A DNA stretch of 64,000 nt from Breznakia pachnodae (GCF_030814225.1 NZ_JAUSUR010000001.1:1219036-1283035), one strand, 5' to 3'. Shown: positions 41,801 through 53,286, counted from the first letter of the stretch. The notes: a model not told the origin generated them from the sequence alone. Numbers and translations: made by a program.

Positions 41801-42198
41801 ATGGTAAAAAGAAAACCACCAACTCCCCTATTTATTGTATAGTGATCTCCATCTATCGTGATATCGATATTGTTTACCATTGCCATTCTTTTCGTTAATA
41901 AAATATCATTTTTTAAAACAAGAACTTTATTATGTGATGATGCATTTTTTATCGCGTTCTCTAAATCAGTTTGAGTATAAATATCAATAACTGATGCTTT
42001 ATTTAATTGATTTTCATTCGATTGAACTGTAACTGATTCAACATCCTCTTGTTTTGTTGTTTCCTGAGTTTCTTGTTGCAATTGTTTACTTTTACCAGAC
42101 TCATCATTTTGAGTATCATCAGCAATAATATTCTTTTCTTGCAAACACATTACAAATAGACAGGTAAAGGTTAAAAATATTTTTAATATTCTTCTCAT
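38812..42198 (-). CDS. Large surface protein: beta-helix, InlB repeats, degenerate sortase anchor
   Basis: 1128 residues. Signal peptide (ILKIFLTFTCLFVMC), an acidic linker, a parallel beta-helix of polymorphic-outer-membrane-protein type (about 80-620; recurring GGAVY/GGGIYF and NNS/NNK steps), then five InlB/Listeria-Bacteroides repeats of 73 residues (about 690-1060; FAGWYDSPLFTNKVTSVSAT, LYAKWEA), a polar stalk and a C-terminal KVDTSDKT, hydrophobic helix and KKLRKSH. VDTSD resembles the VxTGD anchors of the other two surface proteins with Ser for Gly. Probably an adhesin. Although unlinked to a sigma gene, it has an ECF promoter of the same type (42285-42312). Good AAGGAGG site. Confidence 0.88.
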   Translation of the reverse strand: MRRILKIFLTFTCLFVMCLQEKNIIADDTQNDESGKSKQLQQETQETTKQEDVESVTVQSNENQLNKASVIDIYTQTDLENAIKNASSHNKVLVLKNDILLTKRMAMVNNIDITIDGDHYTINRGVGGFLFTIPQNSNLKLMNITINGKKETSFTTASEPLIQVNGGNLILSTDTILENNRAENDWGGAVSLRGTYDNSITMESNSIIRNCEAKNGGAIFGGKQGATPGYGKVDIIVKDSAQLANNMAYGTVAFDKSGNGGAIAVSETTNFGVVNIDIRDNVLISGNKTHGYGGAVYSVLRNPASKINIDGATFTNNSTFSNITTNSGGGALFFTIEGSGENSTIDINNAKITNNVTGTSANAGLGGGIYFRYLAPTDNVSIRNSTISSNVSNEGGGAGIYFQTVTSEAVSAVFSNNVISQNKVDSLSRSTAGAGVYVNASGKVDLDFNGTSITNNSLSSIVETKGAGVYLHTSSEVSLSDININNHSADKGGAIYSNANLHLKNAVIVDNIASNEGGAVYSNSTIEIINSVMENNQAKNGGAFYSNRNSSISSTIMKNNKSTVNGGAIYNGGTLALKESDVQSNTGIKGSGIYNKGSLNLWKGNTVNGLYILDAKAIPVVQEKLTDTTIQLEESVHVSSTNQSTPIVIALHSENYPLLNDTDKSAFVKPTVNFEKHVNLLSDSILTNSNANSEVWLYYGTYEISYTLNGGTNDLNNPLSYNYGTGVDSFESPERKGYDFIGWYEDPLFINKISNISKTHQGNINLYAKWKASEYMITYELDGGVNDLNNPTKYVFGMGVTSFDKPTKEGYHFAGWYDSPLFSNKVTGVSATTAEDIKLYAKWEASEYKITYELDGGINHLNNPTKYVFGTGVTSFDKPTKEGYHFAGWYDSPLFTNKVTSVSATTTEDIKLYAKWEAINYTIDYELDGGINHLNNPTKYVFGTGVTSFDKPTKEGYNFAGWYDSPLFTNKVTSVSATTAEDIKLYAKWEAINYTIDYELDGGINNPNNLTSYTTETGVSQFYAPTKEGYDFIMWTDDKGKEITNVPENTVGNIILYAKWEAKGTSIVDNETPSVDARPNIDGSNTTSNEEKNQKVDTSDKTTANIYLITQLTSLLVIATLKKLRKSH
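39010..40110 (-). repeat. Tandem 219-bp InlB-type coding repeats
   Basis: The string CCCATTTTGC (CTTTCCATTTTGC in the last copy) recurs at about 39231, 39450, 39669 and 39888, exactly 219 bases (73 codons) apart. Central copies are nearly identical, so copy number can change by recombination. Confidence 0.85.
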
Positions 42199-42238
42199 TT
42201 TTTCCTCCTTCTTATGTTTTTCTTTTTAACCCTATTTA

Positions 42239-42271
42239 ATTAAAAGATTCTTTAATTAAAAATCTTTTAAT
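42239..42271. promoter_or_regulatory. Perfect inverted repeat in the surface-protein leader
   Basis: ATTAAAAGATT / AATCTTTTAAT with an 11-base spacer, between the ECF promoter and the start codon of the 1128-residue protein. It could be an operator or leader hairpin. Confidence 0.5.
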
Positions 42272-42284
42272 ATCTTCCTTAAAT

Positions 42285-42312
42285 TTGACGTAATTACTTA
42301 GTCTTTCGTTCA
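42285..42312 (-). promoter_or_regulatory. ECF promoter of the large surface protein
   Basis: TGAACG (42312-42307), 16-base spacer, CGTCAA (42290-42285), 87 bases before the start codon. Confidence 0.75.
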
Positions 42313-42480
42313 TTTTTTTACCATAAAAATTAAAATTTCGATAATATCGTATTTGATTCGATTTCTCCGGTCTTTATTTCAATAACCTGTGATTATATTT
42401 TTAAGTTAATCGTAATGAAATATTATGTCATTCCTGTAATTACTTGACTAAAGAGAAAAGAATCTACTTCAATCCTCAAT

Positions 42481-42530
42481 AAAAGTGGATATAAGGCTAA
42501 AATGATTCTTACCTTATATCCACTTTTTAT
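42481..42530 (-). terminator. Terminator of the EIIBCA-esterase-GH1 operon
   Basis: AAAAGTGGATATAAGG / CCTTATATCCACTTTTT, a 16-bp stem. Confidence 0.88.
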
Positions 42531-42568
42531 TTTATTAATTATGTTTAACTCTTAATTTATTTATAGTA

Positions 42569-44960
<2,392 letters not shown>

Positions 44961-44973
44961 CTAAAATATTCCT

Positions 44974-46785
44974 TTATTCTACAATCGCAATACTTTTCTC
45001 ATTTGATAATGTCCATGTTATATCATGATTCATTAACTCTGGAAATACAAGAATTGTAGTAACATCGTATCCTTTATTTCTTAAAAATTCAAAATCCACT
45101 TCTGCAATAGAATCTCCTGCTTTAACTTTGTCATTTGCTTTCACTAAAGATATAAAACCTTCTCCATCAGTGGATGCCGTATCTATTCCAATATGTATAA
45201 TCGCTTCTAGCCCATCATCTCTCAAAATTCCATAGGCATGATTCGTAGGAAATATTGTAATGATTGTCCCATCAAATGGGGCATATATTTGATTACTTTC
45301 AGGTATAAATGCAAGGCCTTCACCCATCATTTTTTTAGAAAACACTTGATCATTTACTTCTTCTAAAGCTATTTTTTTTCCTTTAACAACAGGTCTGATA
45401 TCTTTTTTATTTGTAATATTTTTTTTATCTGTGCTGTTTTTATCTTTATAAAATAAATATGTCACTGCACATGATACTGTTATAGTTACAAAGCAAGCTA
45501 TTGCTGCTGCAATAATCGTATCCTGAAATACAGGTAAAGCTAATATTGTATTCTTGGTCATTACGAAAGCTTTCATTCCAAGTAATCCACCTGTTATTCC
45601 ACCTACAAATGCACCAACTGAACATCCAATCATTGCTGATGTATATTTCATATTTATACCAAAAATACCTGGCTCAGTAATCCCAGCGATAACTGATGAC
45701 ACTCCAATAGAAATCATATCTACACGTTTAGCTTTTTCTCTCTGTCTAAAAGCAATACCAAACGCTGCTCCTCCAACTGCTAATAACTGAAGCAATAATG
45801 CAGGTCTAAATAATGGATCAAATCCTAAGGAGCTAAAGTTTTCTAACATGAATGGTGCCACTAAAGTATGAACTCCAGCCATAATCATAAAAGGTAATAC
45901 GGCTGCAAGTGTCCCTAATGATAATGGCGCAGCAAAACTATTTAGCCAAACTAATCCATTAACTACATAATTTCCGATATAATTTCCTAAAGGTGCTAAA
46001 AAAACTATTGTTATAATAAATGAAACTAAGAATGTTAAAGGTAATGCTAATACATTTTTTATAATTCCAGGAACTACTTTATTAAAGAATTTTTCAATAT
46101 TGTATACAACAAGTGTAGATAACATAGCTGGAATAACTGTAGTAGAATAGCCTAGTAATGGTACATCTAACCCAAATAATTTCTGTGGTCCTTCAAGTGC
46201 AATATAACTTGGATCAATCAGTGTACAAGCCAAAATCATTGGTAATACTGGCGAACAGTCTAATTTCCTGCTAGCACCGTAAGCCACTAAAATTGGCATA
46301 AAATAAAACGGTGTATTTGCAATAATCGAAATCAAGACATATGTAGAGTTTTCTTCTACGCCAGATATAAGTAGTGTTGCAAAATATAAGAATAATTTTA
46401 GGATACCTCCAGCCATCAAACCTGTAATAACAGGACTAACTGATCCAGACATATAATCAACTATACTTTTCCCAATTGTTTTTAGATTAAGTGGTTTTTT
46501 TATTTTCTCATTTGGAGAAGTTTGTTGTGTTTCATCTCCAAAATCATAATTTTTCATTAATTCCCCAAATACTCCATCCAAATGTTTTCCTAGTACGATT
46601 TGATACTGACCTGCACCAAAAGTGCTTCCTATTACTCCATTAATTTCTTCAATTCTTTTCTTATCAACTTTACTTTCATCTTTTAAGACAAACCTCAGTC
46701 TAGTCATGCAATGCGATACATTCGAAACATTGTTTGCTCCACCAATGTTTGATATGATCTGATTTACCATTTCTTTATAATTCAT
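44974..46785 (-). CDS. PTS beta-glucoside EIIBCA
   Basis: 603 residues with all three domains: EIIB (about 1-90, Cys in VSHCMTRLRFVLKD), EIIC (about 105-450, ITEPGIFGI) and EIIA (about 465-603; phospho-His in AIIHIGIDTASTDGEGF). It is the only glucoside permease in the window with its own EIIA. First gene of the operon, divergent from the LysR gene; no RAT is seen, so control is by LysR rather than LicT. Confidence 0.94.
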   Translation of the reverse strand: MNYKEMVNQIISNIGGANNVSNVSHCMTRLRFVLKDESKVDKKRIEEINGVIGSTFGAGQYQIVLGKHLDGVFGELMKNYDFGDETQQTSPNEKIKKPLNLKTIGKSIVDYMSGSVSPVITGLMAGGILKLFLYFATLLISGVEENSTYVLISIIANTPFYFMPILVAYGASRKLDCSPVLPMILACTLIDPSYIALEGPQKLFGLDVPLLGYSTTVIPAMLSTLVVYNIEKFFNKVVPGIIKNVLALPLTFLVSFIITIVFLAPLGNYIGNYVVNGLVWLNSFAAPLSLGTLAAVLPFMIMAGVHTLVAPFMLENFSSLGFDPLFRPALLLQLLAVGGAAFGIAFRQREKAKRVDMISIGVSSVIAGITEPGIFGINMKYTSAMIGCSVGAFVGGITGGLLGMKAFVMTKNTILALPVFQDTIIAAAIACFVTITVSCAVTYLFYKDKNSTDKKNITNKKDIRPVVKGKKIALEEVNDQVFSKKMMGEGLAFIPESNQIYAPFDGTIITIFPTNHAYGILRDDGLEAIIHIGIDTASTDGEGFISLVKANDKVKAGDSIAEVDFEFLRNKGYDVTTILVFPELMNHDITWTLSNEKSIAIVE

Positions 46786-46862
46786 ATTCTAGTCCTCCTA
46801 TAAATTTCGATGAATTGGCCACTTCATATTTATATTATAAAACACTTATAAACATTTGAATA

Positions 46863-46877
46863 ACGAGTATTACTTGT
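46863..46877. promoter_or_regulatory. Candidate LysR operator
   Basis: ACGAGTA-T-TACTTGT near-palindrome in the 128-base divergent gap between EIIBCA and LysR, close to a TATAAT-like box of the lysR gene. Confidence 0.45.
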
Positions 46878-46913
46878 ATATAATATAGATAAAATAGATA
46901 TTAGGAGAATTAC

Positions 46914-47819
46914 ATGAACATAGATGAAATAATCACATTTTTAGAAGTTGTTGAGTTACAAAGTATTTCTGCTGCTGCTAATCAATTATTTATTAGTCAA
47001 AGCTCCGCAAGCAATAGAATTAATCACCTAGAAAACTCTTTAGGCACTAAACTTATTCATCGTGCAAAAGGTTATAAAAAAATCAGTTTGACTGAAGAGG
47101 GAGAATATTTTCTACCTATCGCACAACAATGGATGGCTCTTTATAATGATGTAAAAAATATAACTAATCTTCACCATGCAAAAACATTTAAGATTACTAC
47201 AAATAGCATTCTTAACTCTTTTTTGTTACCCTACATATATACAGATTTTTCAAATAAATATAAAAACATTATGATTCACTCGCAAACTGAGCATTCTACT
47301 GAAGCACATCAACATATAGCTAATCAGACAGCAGATTTAGCTATTGTGTATACTGAGCATTATGAACCAAACGTTATTTCAAAACCTTTATTTAAAGAAA
47401 ATATGGTCTTCATATGCCATAAAGATTCTCGGTTCGCCAAAACACAGCTATTAAGCGATTTATGTGATGCGAATGAAGTCTATGCTAAATGGTCTTCAGA
47501 ATTCGAAAATTGGCATCAAAGGCAATTTCCTTACTTTCATCGACACAAAATTGTTATTGGTAGTGCTATTATGTTTGATCAGTTTTTAATAGAACAAGAT
47601 GATTGGGCCATAGTATCGAGAATTGTTGGAGATAATATTCATTTAACTAAACCAGACTTCATCACAATTGATCAGCCTTATCTACCAATAAGAACAGCTT
47701 ATCTGTTATCACACAAATATCCTAAACCAGGATCAAAGAAACTAAATATGTTATTTATAGATGAACTTTTATATCATTTAAAAAATAATCCCAGTGTTGA
47801 TATTATAGAAAACATGTAG
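46914..47819 (+). CDS. LysR family transcriptional regulator
   Basis: 301 residues. N-terminal HTH: FLEVVELQSISAAANQLFIS then QSSASNRINHLENSLG; effector domain about 90-290. Divergent from EIIBCA-esterase-GH1, the normal layout for the activator of that operon. TTAGGAG site. No terminator was found downstream. Confidence 0.92.
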   Translation: MNIDEIITFLEVVELQSISAAANQLFISQSSASNRINHLENSLGTKLIHRAKGYKKISLTEEGEYFLPIAQQWMALYNDVKNITNLHHAKTFKITTNSILNSFLLPYIYTDFSNKYKNIMIHSQTEHSTEAHQHIANQTADLAIVYTEHYEPNVISKPLFKENMVFICHKDSRFAKTQLLSDLCDANEVYAKWSSEFENWHQRQFPYFHRHKIVIGSAIMFDQFLIEQDDWAIVSRIVGDNIHLTKPDFITIDQPYLPIRTAYLLSHKYPKPGSKKLNMLFIDELLYHLKNNPSVDIIENM

Positions 47820-48003
47820 GATTATTTTCTAACCTTTTGATTGAAAACTTCATATAATCCTAACACTTAATCACGAGTGGTCAAAACAGTTCATTTTCAA
47901 TGTTTATCTTTATTTTTTAATATTTTTTCTATTTCATACTAAACTTTTGTTTAAAATACAGAATAGATAATCGAGTAGGAGATAATTGTTTAGTCCAATT
48001 ATT

Positions 48004-48047
48004 GTCCTTTCACACCATTATACGTATGGTTCTGTATATGGTGGTTC
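48004..48047 (-). ncRNA. Group II intron domain V remnant
   Basis: The minus strand reads GAACCACCATATACAGAACC then ATACGTATAATGGTG and TGAAAGGAC, which follows the usual bacterial form GAACCGCCGTATAC...GTACGGTGGTGTGAGAGG with several changes. It lies just 3' of the maturase remnant, as expected. Confidence 0.7.
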
Positions 48048-48055
48048 AGTATATT

Positions 48056-48630
48056 TTATATAGGAGTCAAATTTAGGAGCGATTTCATTAATAAAAATCC
48101 TCTTTTTTCTAGTAATGCATTAGGTACTGCTCAATGCATGATGAATGTGTGTGCTGCTTTTATGTAACTTTTCCCTGAGTTTGCCCATTCCCATGCCTTC
48201 CCTTTTGCTATCCCTAATTTCTTTAGCGATTTATATCTTTTCTTATTGGTTTTCATTGTTTCCATATGCATATTCTTAGACGGTATCTTGTATGTCCATC
48301 GATTGCCTTATATGCTAGTTGGATATTTCTTATTTTAAAATAGTTGTACCACCCTCTAAATAAATACTTCAACCTTATTAGTCGCTCATCTATATCATCA
48401 CTGATAACGACTTCTGGTTCACTACGCTTAGCGGTAACTACTCGCAACTGGATTCTCTCTCTAGTTTGATTGATGTCATGCCTGGCATACCATAAAAAAA
48501 GGACCATCAGATCCTTTTTCTCTTCAAGCAATGCCTGAAAATCATATGCATAAAGATTGTTATCTATAGTTGAGGGCGAGTCACTATAAACTTTACCATT
48601 CTGTTTTCCATGAGTTGAAGGGCGGAACAT
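48056..48630 (-). pseudogene. Group II intron maturase remnant
   Basis: The C-terminal maturase part LKYLFRGWYNYFKI ... RYRLRICIWKQ is in one frame (48253-48630), then shifts frame to continue MKTNKKRYKSLKKLGIAKGK, AWEWANSGKSYIKAAHTFIMH, an in-frame TGA and AVPNALLEKRGFLL. The order matches LtrA C-termini (RNLRKLGV.HWKAWQWANTR...). The reverse transcriptase part is missing. Dead element. Confidence 0.8.
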
Positions 48631-48663
48631 CTAGATTTGTGCTCTTTATGCACATGCTATTGT

Positions 48664-51600
48664 TTAGTATGTTTGTTTTCTTCTTTTAATAATCACTACT
48701 AACCCAAGAAGTGAAATTGTTAACATTACATATAATCCATTCAAGTCCGTTGCATCTCCTGTATTTACACTCTTCGTGTTTTCAGTCGATGTTTGGTTTC
48801 CACTTGGTGTTTTATGAGGTGGAACCACTGAAGGATTTGATGTGATATTTACTTTTAGTGGTATATTTATCTTTGCACCACTGTTAAATTCTACTTCTAT
48901 ATCATATGTTCCATTCGCAAGTGTCAATAAATAGTTTTCTTTTAATGTAACCACTGTACTTCCCCTTGTTACTTCATATTTACTTGTATCTAGCACTACG
49001 CCATTTACATAGACTTTACTAAATTTTTCTACTGGTGCATCAATTTTTGCTGATACACTTCCTTTTCCTGTGAAAGTCTCAAATCCACTAATCACAACAA
49101 AGGTTTTTTCATCATTTTGCTTTTGTGCATCGTTGATTTGTTTTTGTAATTGTTCTTTTAAATTACCATCTAATAGCTTATCAATTTCTTTTTGAGCATT
49201 ATCAATATCCTTTTGTGTAACATCATCTTTAATTGATCCATCAGGATTAAATAAATCCTTTACTGCATCTTTAGCATCCAGCATGTCTTGTGCTTTGTTG
49301 ATTTCTTTTTGAAGTTCATCTTTCTTATTACCATTTGGCAACTTATCTACTGCTTTTTGTGCTTCATCGATTTCTATCTGACCTACACCATCTCCTAAAT
49401 CTGTTTTATCTTTATTGAATAGGTTATCTACTTTATTTTGTGCATCTTCTTTTCTTTGATCAAGTATCGTTTGTGCTTCTTCCACTTTATCCTTCAAATT
49501 GTCTTTGAACGTTCCTTCAGGAAGTGCATTTACAATATCTTCTATTTCTTTAATTCTTTCTTCTGTAACTGTTTCTTTTAGATTACCATCTGCATCATAC
49601 ATGTTATTTACTTCTTTTGATGCACCTAACATATCTTTTACAGTGTTTACTATTTCTTCAAGTTGATCTTTTAGTTTTCCATCTGTAATTAAATCTAACA
49701 TTTCTTCTGCTTTACTCAGACTTTCTTCATCAACACCATCACCTAAGTTTGTACCATTTGTTTCATCTTCTGTAATTAATCCACTAATTGGTAGATACTC
49801 CGTTTTCCCTGTTGATGTATCAAAGATAATTTCCCCTGGATATACTGTATTTTCACCATCAATAGTAACAACCATATCTTTTGGTATTGTAACTGTTCCA
49901 TTTCCATTATCAACTACCGCTGTTCCATTAGGAACTGTAATGTATGAACCTGATGAGATTGTTCCATCACTATCCATTTTTATATCATCAATTACATAAA
50001 TAGTATTTCCATCTTTATTTGTGACCGTACTACCTGCAGGATATGTGACTGCTTTTGCTGAATCATTTATATTAATATTGATTTCACTACCTTCAGGAAC
50101 TGTTATTGTAGTGGTTTCTCCACCAATAACCACATTACCTTCTTCATCTACTATATTTTTAGAATATGAATAATTATCACCAGTAGTAATTTCTCCATCC
50201 TTGATTGTAAACTCTCCAGTGAATTCATATACACCATCTCCTGTTAAGATTGTACCTGAATCGAGAGTAATTGAACCATCATCGTTTACATTATCTAGAG
50301 TAGCTCCCACTATCAAGTTACCTTCATTATCTGCCAATGAATCCTCAACTAAATCGAAATAAGATGAAACAATCATTGTTAAATCACCATTTTCCTCAAT
50401 GAATGGCAAAACAACTGCATATTTAGGGCTACCATCAGCATAAAGTTCATAGTATTTTGAGGTTTTATCCCACGATATAAACCCTGCTGTTCCAGTTATT
50501 CTAATTATCGCATCACCATATAGTTTACTTCCAGAAATATAAATTCCATTTATATTGTCTAGTTTTGCATTTGTGGCTTTTGTAATCATCAAAAGACTGC
50601 TTAATGATGTATAATCATTTAAATCTAAGCTTTCTATTCCAGTATAATAGTATTGAAATCTTGTAATTTTAGTTTTTGCTATATCATTAATCAATAATGT
50701 ATTCGCTTTTAGATTTTTATTCATAGAAACATGCAAGATAGATAAATTTGCAGAATTTGATAAATCTAATCCGGTTATTTGATTTGAATTAGCATATAAT
50801 GATGATAGATTTACTGCATTTGTAAAATCTAAATCTCCAGTGATTTGATTTCCATCAATACGCACTGCAGTTGTAGTTGATGTTAAATATGATGCATCAA
50901 ATGATGTAAGCTTATTATTATGCAAATGAAGTGTTTTAATACTTCCCAAGGCTGATTCATCTATTGTTGTAAGGTTATTACCACCAGCATAGAGTAAATT
51001 AGTTAATTGTGTTCCAGAGATATTTAATGTATCTAACCCATTATTCATACACTGTAATGATACTAAATTTGATAAGTTAGATACATTCAGATTGCTTAGA
51101 TTATTTCCATTAACATTTACAGATGATAGACTTCCTAATAATGTTAAGTCTAAATCTCCTTTTAATGTATTGTTTGATGCTACTAGAACCATTAACCCTG
51201 AAAAATATTTTATACCTGATAAAGATTCCACTCTATAATCAGCAGAGATGCTCATTGTTTTAAAAGTAGAAATTTTAGTTATATTAGCAGTTGTAAGTTT
51301 CGTATCACCATCATAACTTCCTGCGCTCAATCCTAATACTTTTTCTGCTACATAGGCTCTAAACCCTTCATCTGGAAATGCCTCTGCCAAACTTGTTGTA
51401 TCAGCAATCAGTGTCGATCCGCTTAATGTTGTCACATCATTAGATATGTCAATAACATTCGTATCAAATTTCATTTCCTGAGAAGTTATGTCTTCAACAC
51501 TATTTTCTGCTTTGTCTTGTACTTCATCATCTTCTTTAATTGCTTCCTCAGATATTTTTTCTTCTTGCTTATTTATATCATCAGTATCTGCTTCATCAAC

Positions 51601-51711
51601 TAATGTTTCTTCTATTTCATTTCCACTAACTACTGTAGTACCCACTAAACCAATTATTAATGCGAATATTGCAAGACTACTTAGTAGCTTTTTCAATTTA
51701 TTATTCTTCAT
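48664..51711 (-). CDS. LRR surface protein with helical repeats and VNTGD sortase anchor
   Basis: About 1015 residues. Signal peptide (LLSSLAIFALIIGLVGT), Glu/Asp-rich stretch, leucine-rich repeats (about 115-385, NLSNLNVSNLSNLVSLQCMN), a beta-rich middle with repeated GNLIVGA / GNVVIGG and TVPEGSEINI text, then 3-helix-like units (about 665-880, LPEGTFKDNLKDKVEEAQTI, LPNGNKKDELQKEINKAQDM, LLDGNLKEQLQKQINDAQKQ), an Ig-like domain and C-terminal KSVNTGDATDLNG, hydrophobic helix and IKRRKQ. It is 42 bases after the sigma-fusion gene and shares its promoter. Start at ATG 51711 (TTAGGAGGAAAA). Confidence 0.9.
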   Translation of the reverse strand: MKNNKLKKLLSSLAIFALIIGLVGTTVVSGNEIEETLVDEADTDDINKQEEKISEEAIKEDDEVQDKAENSVEDITSQEMKFDTNVIDISNDVTTLSGSTLIADTTSLAEAFPDEGFRAYVAEKVLGLSAGSYDGDTKLTTANITKISTFKTMSISADYRVESLSGIKYFSGLMVLVASNNTLKGDLDLTLLGSLSSVNVNGNNLSNLNVSNLSNLVSLQCMNNGLDTLNISGTQLTNLLYAGGNNLTTIDESALGSIKTLHLHNNKLTSFDASYLTSTTTAVRIDGNQITGDLDFTNAVNLSSLYANSNQITGLDLSNSANLSILHVSMNKNLKANTLLINDIAKTKITRFQYYYTGIESLDLNDYTSLSSLLMITKATNAKLDNINGIYISGSKLYGDAIIRITGTAGFISWDKTSKYYELYADGSPKYAVVLPFIEENGDLTMIVSSYFDLVEDSLADNEGNLIVGATLDNVNDDGSITLDSGTILTGDGVYEFTGEFTIKDGEITTGDNYSYSKNIVDEEGNVVIGGETTTITVPEGSEINININDSAKAVTYPAGSTVTNKDGNTIYVIDDIKMDSDGTISSGSYITVPNGTAVVDNGNGTVTIPKDMVVTIDGENTVYPGEIIFDTSTGKTEYLPISGLITEDETNGTNLGDGVDEESLSKAEEMLDLITDGKLKDQLEEIVNTVKDMLGASKEVNNMYDADGNLKETVTEERIKEIEDIVNALPEGTFKDNLKDKVEEAQTILDQRKEDAQNKVDNLFNKDKTDLGDGVGQIEIDEAQKAVDKLPNGNKKDELQKEINKAQDMLDAKDAVKDLFNPDGSIKDDVTQKDIDNAQKEIDKLLDGNLKEQLQKQINDAQKQNDEKTFVVISGFETFTGKGSVSAKIDAPVEKFSKVYVNGVVLDTSKYEVTRGSTVVTLKENYLLTLANGTYDIEVEFNSGAKINIPLKVNITSNPSVVPPHKTPSGNQTSTENTKSVNTGDATDLNGLYVMLTISLLGLVVIIKRRKQTY

Positions 51712-51753
51712 TTTTCCTCCTAATTCCAATTATTTCTATAATTGCAAAACTTA

Positions 51754-53103
51754 TTAAATTTCTATAAAATATTTATTATAACTTTTTTCATTTATGTAAA
51801 TAAAAACTTCTATTTCTCCTTTAAATTCTCCCCAAACTTTTAAGTCTCTATCAATGTGGAATTGCTGTCCTTTATACTCTATATATGACATTTTATAGTC
51901 AATATAAGACATTTCATCATTAACATTTAACTTTAAATAATTACCATAATTCTGAATGCTTTTTAATTCAGGCGCATAATTATCGATGACACTAACTATA
52001 TATGTTAATTCATTATCATTTATAGAAATAATATATTTCCCATTCTCAGTTAGCTCCATATTTATTTTCCTATTTTCCCTTTCAAAGGGGATCTCTTTAT
52101 CATCAAGAGATATTTTTATTTCTTGATCAGTGATATCCTTTTTCAAGTTAACTATTACTGAAGTACTCTCTCTTGTAGGAAATGTACTATATGTAATACT
52201 ATCAATATAGGGATTTCCATTTATTTTCTTCAGCATTTCTAGTTTATTTGCTAGTAGTTCGTTATTTTCTATCTCGATGTTATTGTTATTCATTTTCATG
52301 AAAACAACACTTATTACAATGATTGAAGTAATTACTACCACACTAACAGCTACAGCAACGTTTGATGAAATTACACTGACCAGTTTAGAACTATTTAATA
52401 ACTTATTAAGTTTAAAAATATTTTTGTCATAGTTCAGCTCTGTCTTACTAGTTAATTCTTCCTCATGACTTTGAAGAATTGCTCCAAGTAATGGGAGTGT
52501 CACTGATGAGTATAATTTGATATTATTTTTAACTTGATAATCATTTATCTGTTTCTCAAGATTTTTCCTACCACTATGAAGATGTGATTTTACTGTTCCA
52601 TTTTTACAATTCAGAATCTCCATTATCTCGTTAATCGTGAACTCTTCAAGATAAAACATCATAATAACTTCTCTTTGTTTGACAGGTAAATTTTGTATAA
52701 ACCCAACAATTAATTCCCTAGTCTCTTTTAAATTATATGACTCATTGGGTAGATTCTCTGTCCTCTCATCTTCAATTGTATTTTCAAAATATTCAGAATA
52801 TTCATCAGACTCTAGAAATGTAGTATCAGAATTTCTATGCGAGTTTACATATCGATAACATATGTTTCTTACAAGAATATACATCCACGAATGAAAAGCT
52901 TCAGGTGTATCAAGTGTGTTAATTTTTTGGTAAATTCGAATTAGTGATTCTTGTGCTAAATCTTTTGCAATAGCCTCATCTTTTACCACTGTATAACACC
53001 AATAATATACTTTACTTATAATATGTGAATATAATAGTTCAAACTGCCCAATATCTTTTTGAACTTTTTTGACAATCTGGGTAAGTTCCTCTTTCTTATC
53101 CAT
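51754..53103 (-). CDS. ECF sigma factor fused to transmembrane and extracellular domain
   Basis: About 449 residues, same layout as 29390-30715: sigma region 2 (about 18-85, KDEAIAKDLAQESLIRIYQK), region 4 (about 125-180, EIMEILNCKNGTVKSHLHSG), linker, membrane helix (about 240-270, VAVAVSVVVITSIIVISVVF) and an outside domain of about 175 residues ending in IYINEKSYNKYFIEI. Both fusions share a VxDxxxPxL...LxVxD pattern outside (VSVIDNYAPELKSI; TVTMFDRNSPVATG). Start ATG 53103 after AAGGAGG; the spacer is long (11), and the leader resembles that of the first copy (GGAGGGCGTG vs GGAGGGCATG). ECF promoter at 53259-53286. Confidence 0.87.
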   Translation of the reverse strand: MDKKEELTQIVKKVQKDIGQFELLYSHIISKVYYWCYTVVKDEAIAKDLAQESLIRIYQKINTLDTPEAFHSWMYILVRNICYRYVNSHRNSDTTFLESDEYSEYFENTIEDERTENLPNESYNLKETRELIVGFIQNLPVKQREVIMMFYLEEFTINEIMEILNCKNGTVKSHLHSGRKNLEKQINDYQVKNNIKLYSSVTLPLLGAILQSHEEELTSKTELNYDKNIFKLNKLLNSSKLVSVISSNVAVAVSVVVITSIIVISVVFMKMNNNNIEIENNELLANKLEMLKKINGNPYIDSITYSTFPTRESTSVIVNLKKDITDQEIKISLDDKEIPFERENRKINMELTENGKYIISINDNELTYIVSVIDNYAPELKSIQNYGNYLKLNVNDEMSYIDYKMSYIEYKGQQFHIDRDLKVWGEFKGEIEVFIYINEKSYNKYFIEI

Positions 53104-53258
53104 TTTAATCACGCCCTCCTTCATTGTCTTATTTTACCTACCCTAATACTAAAATACATTTTACTTGTAAAAGGTTTAGTCAAAATAAAAAAAGTTTTTT
53201 TATTTTTAATTATTTCCTACAAATCCAATATAATTATATTATTTCCTTATCTAGATAT

Positions 53259-53286
53259 TAGTCGTAATTATAATCCGTTACGTTCA
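53259..53286 (-). promoter_or_regulatory. ECF promoter of sigma-fusion operon 2
   Basis: TGAACG (53286-53281), 16-base spacer, CGACTA (53264-53259). TTAGTCGTAAT and CGTTCA on the plus strand are identical to the copy at 31025-31052. The rest of 53104-53416 shows no gene. Confidence 0.8.
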
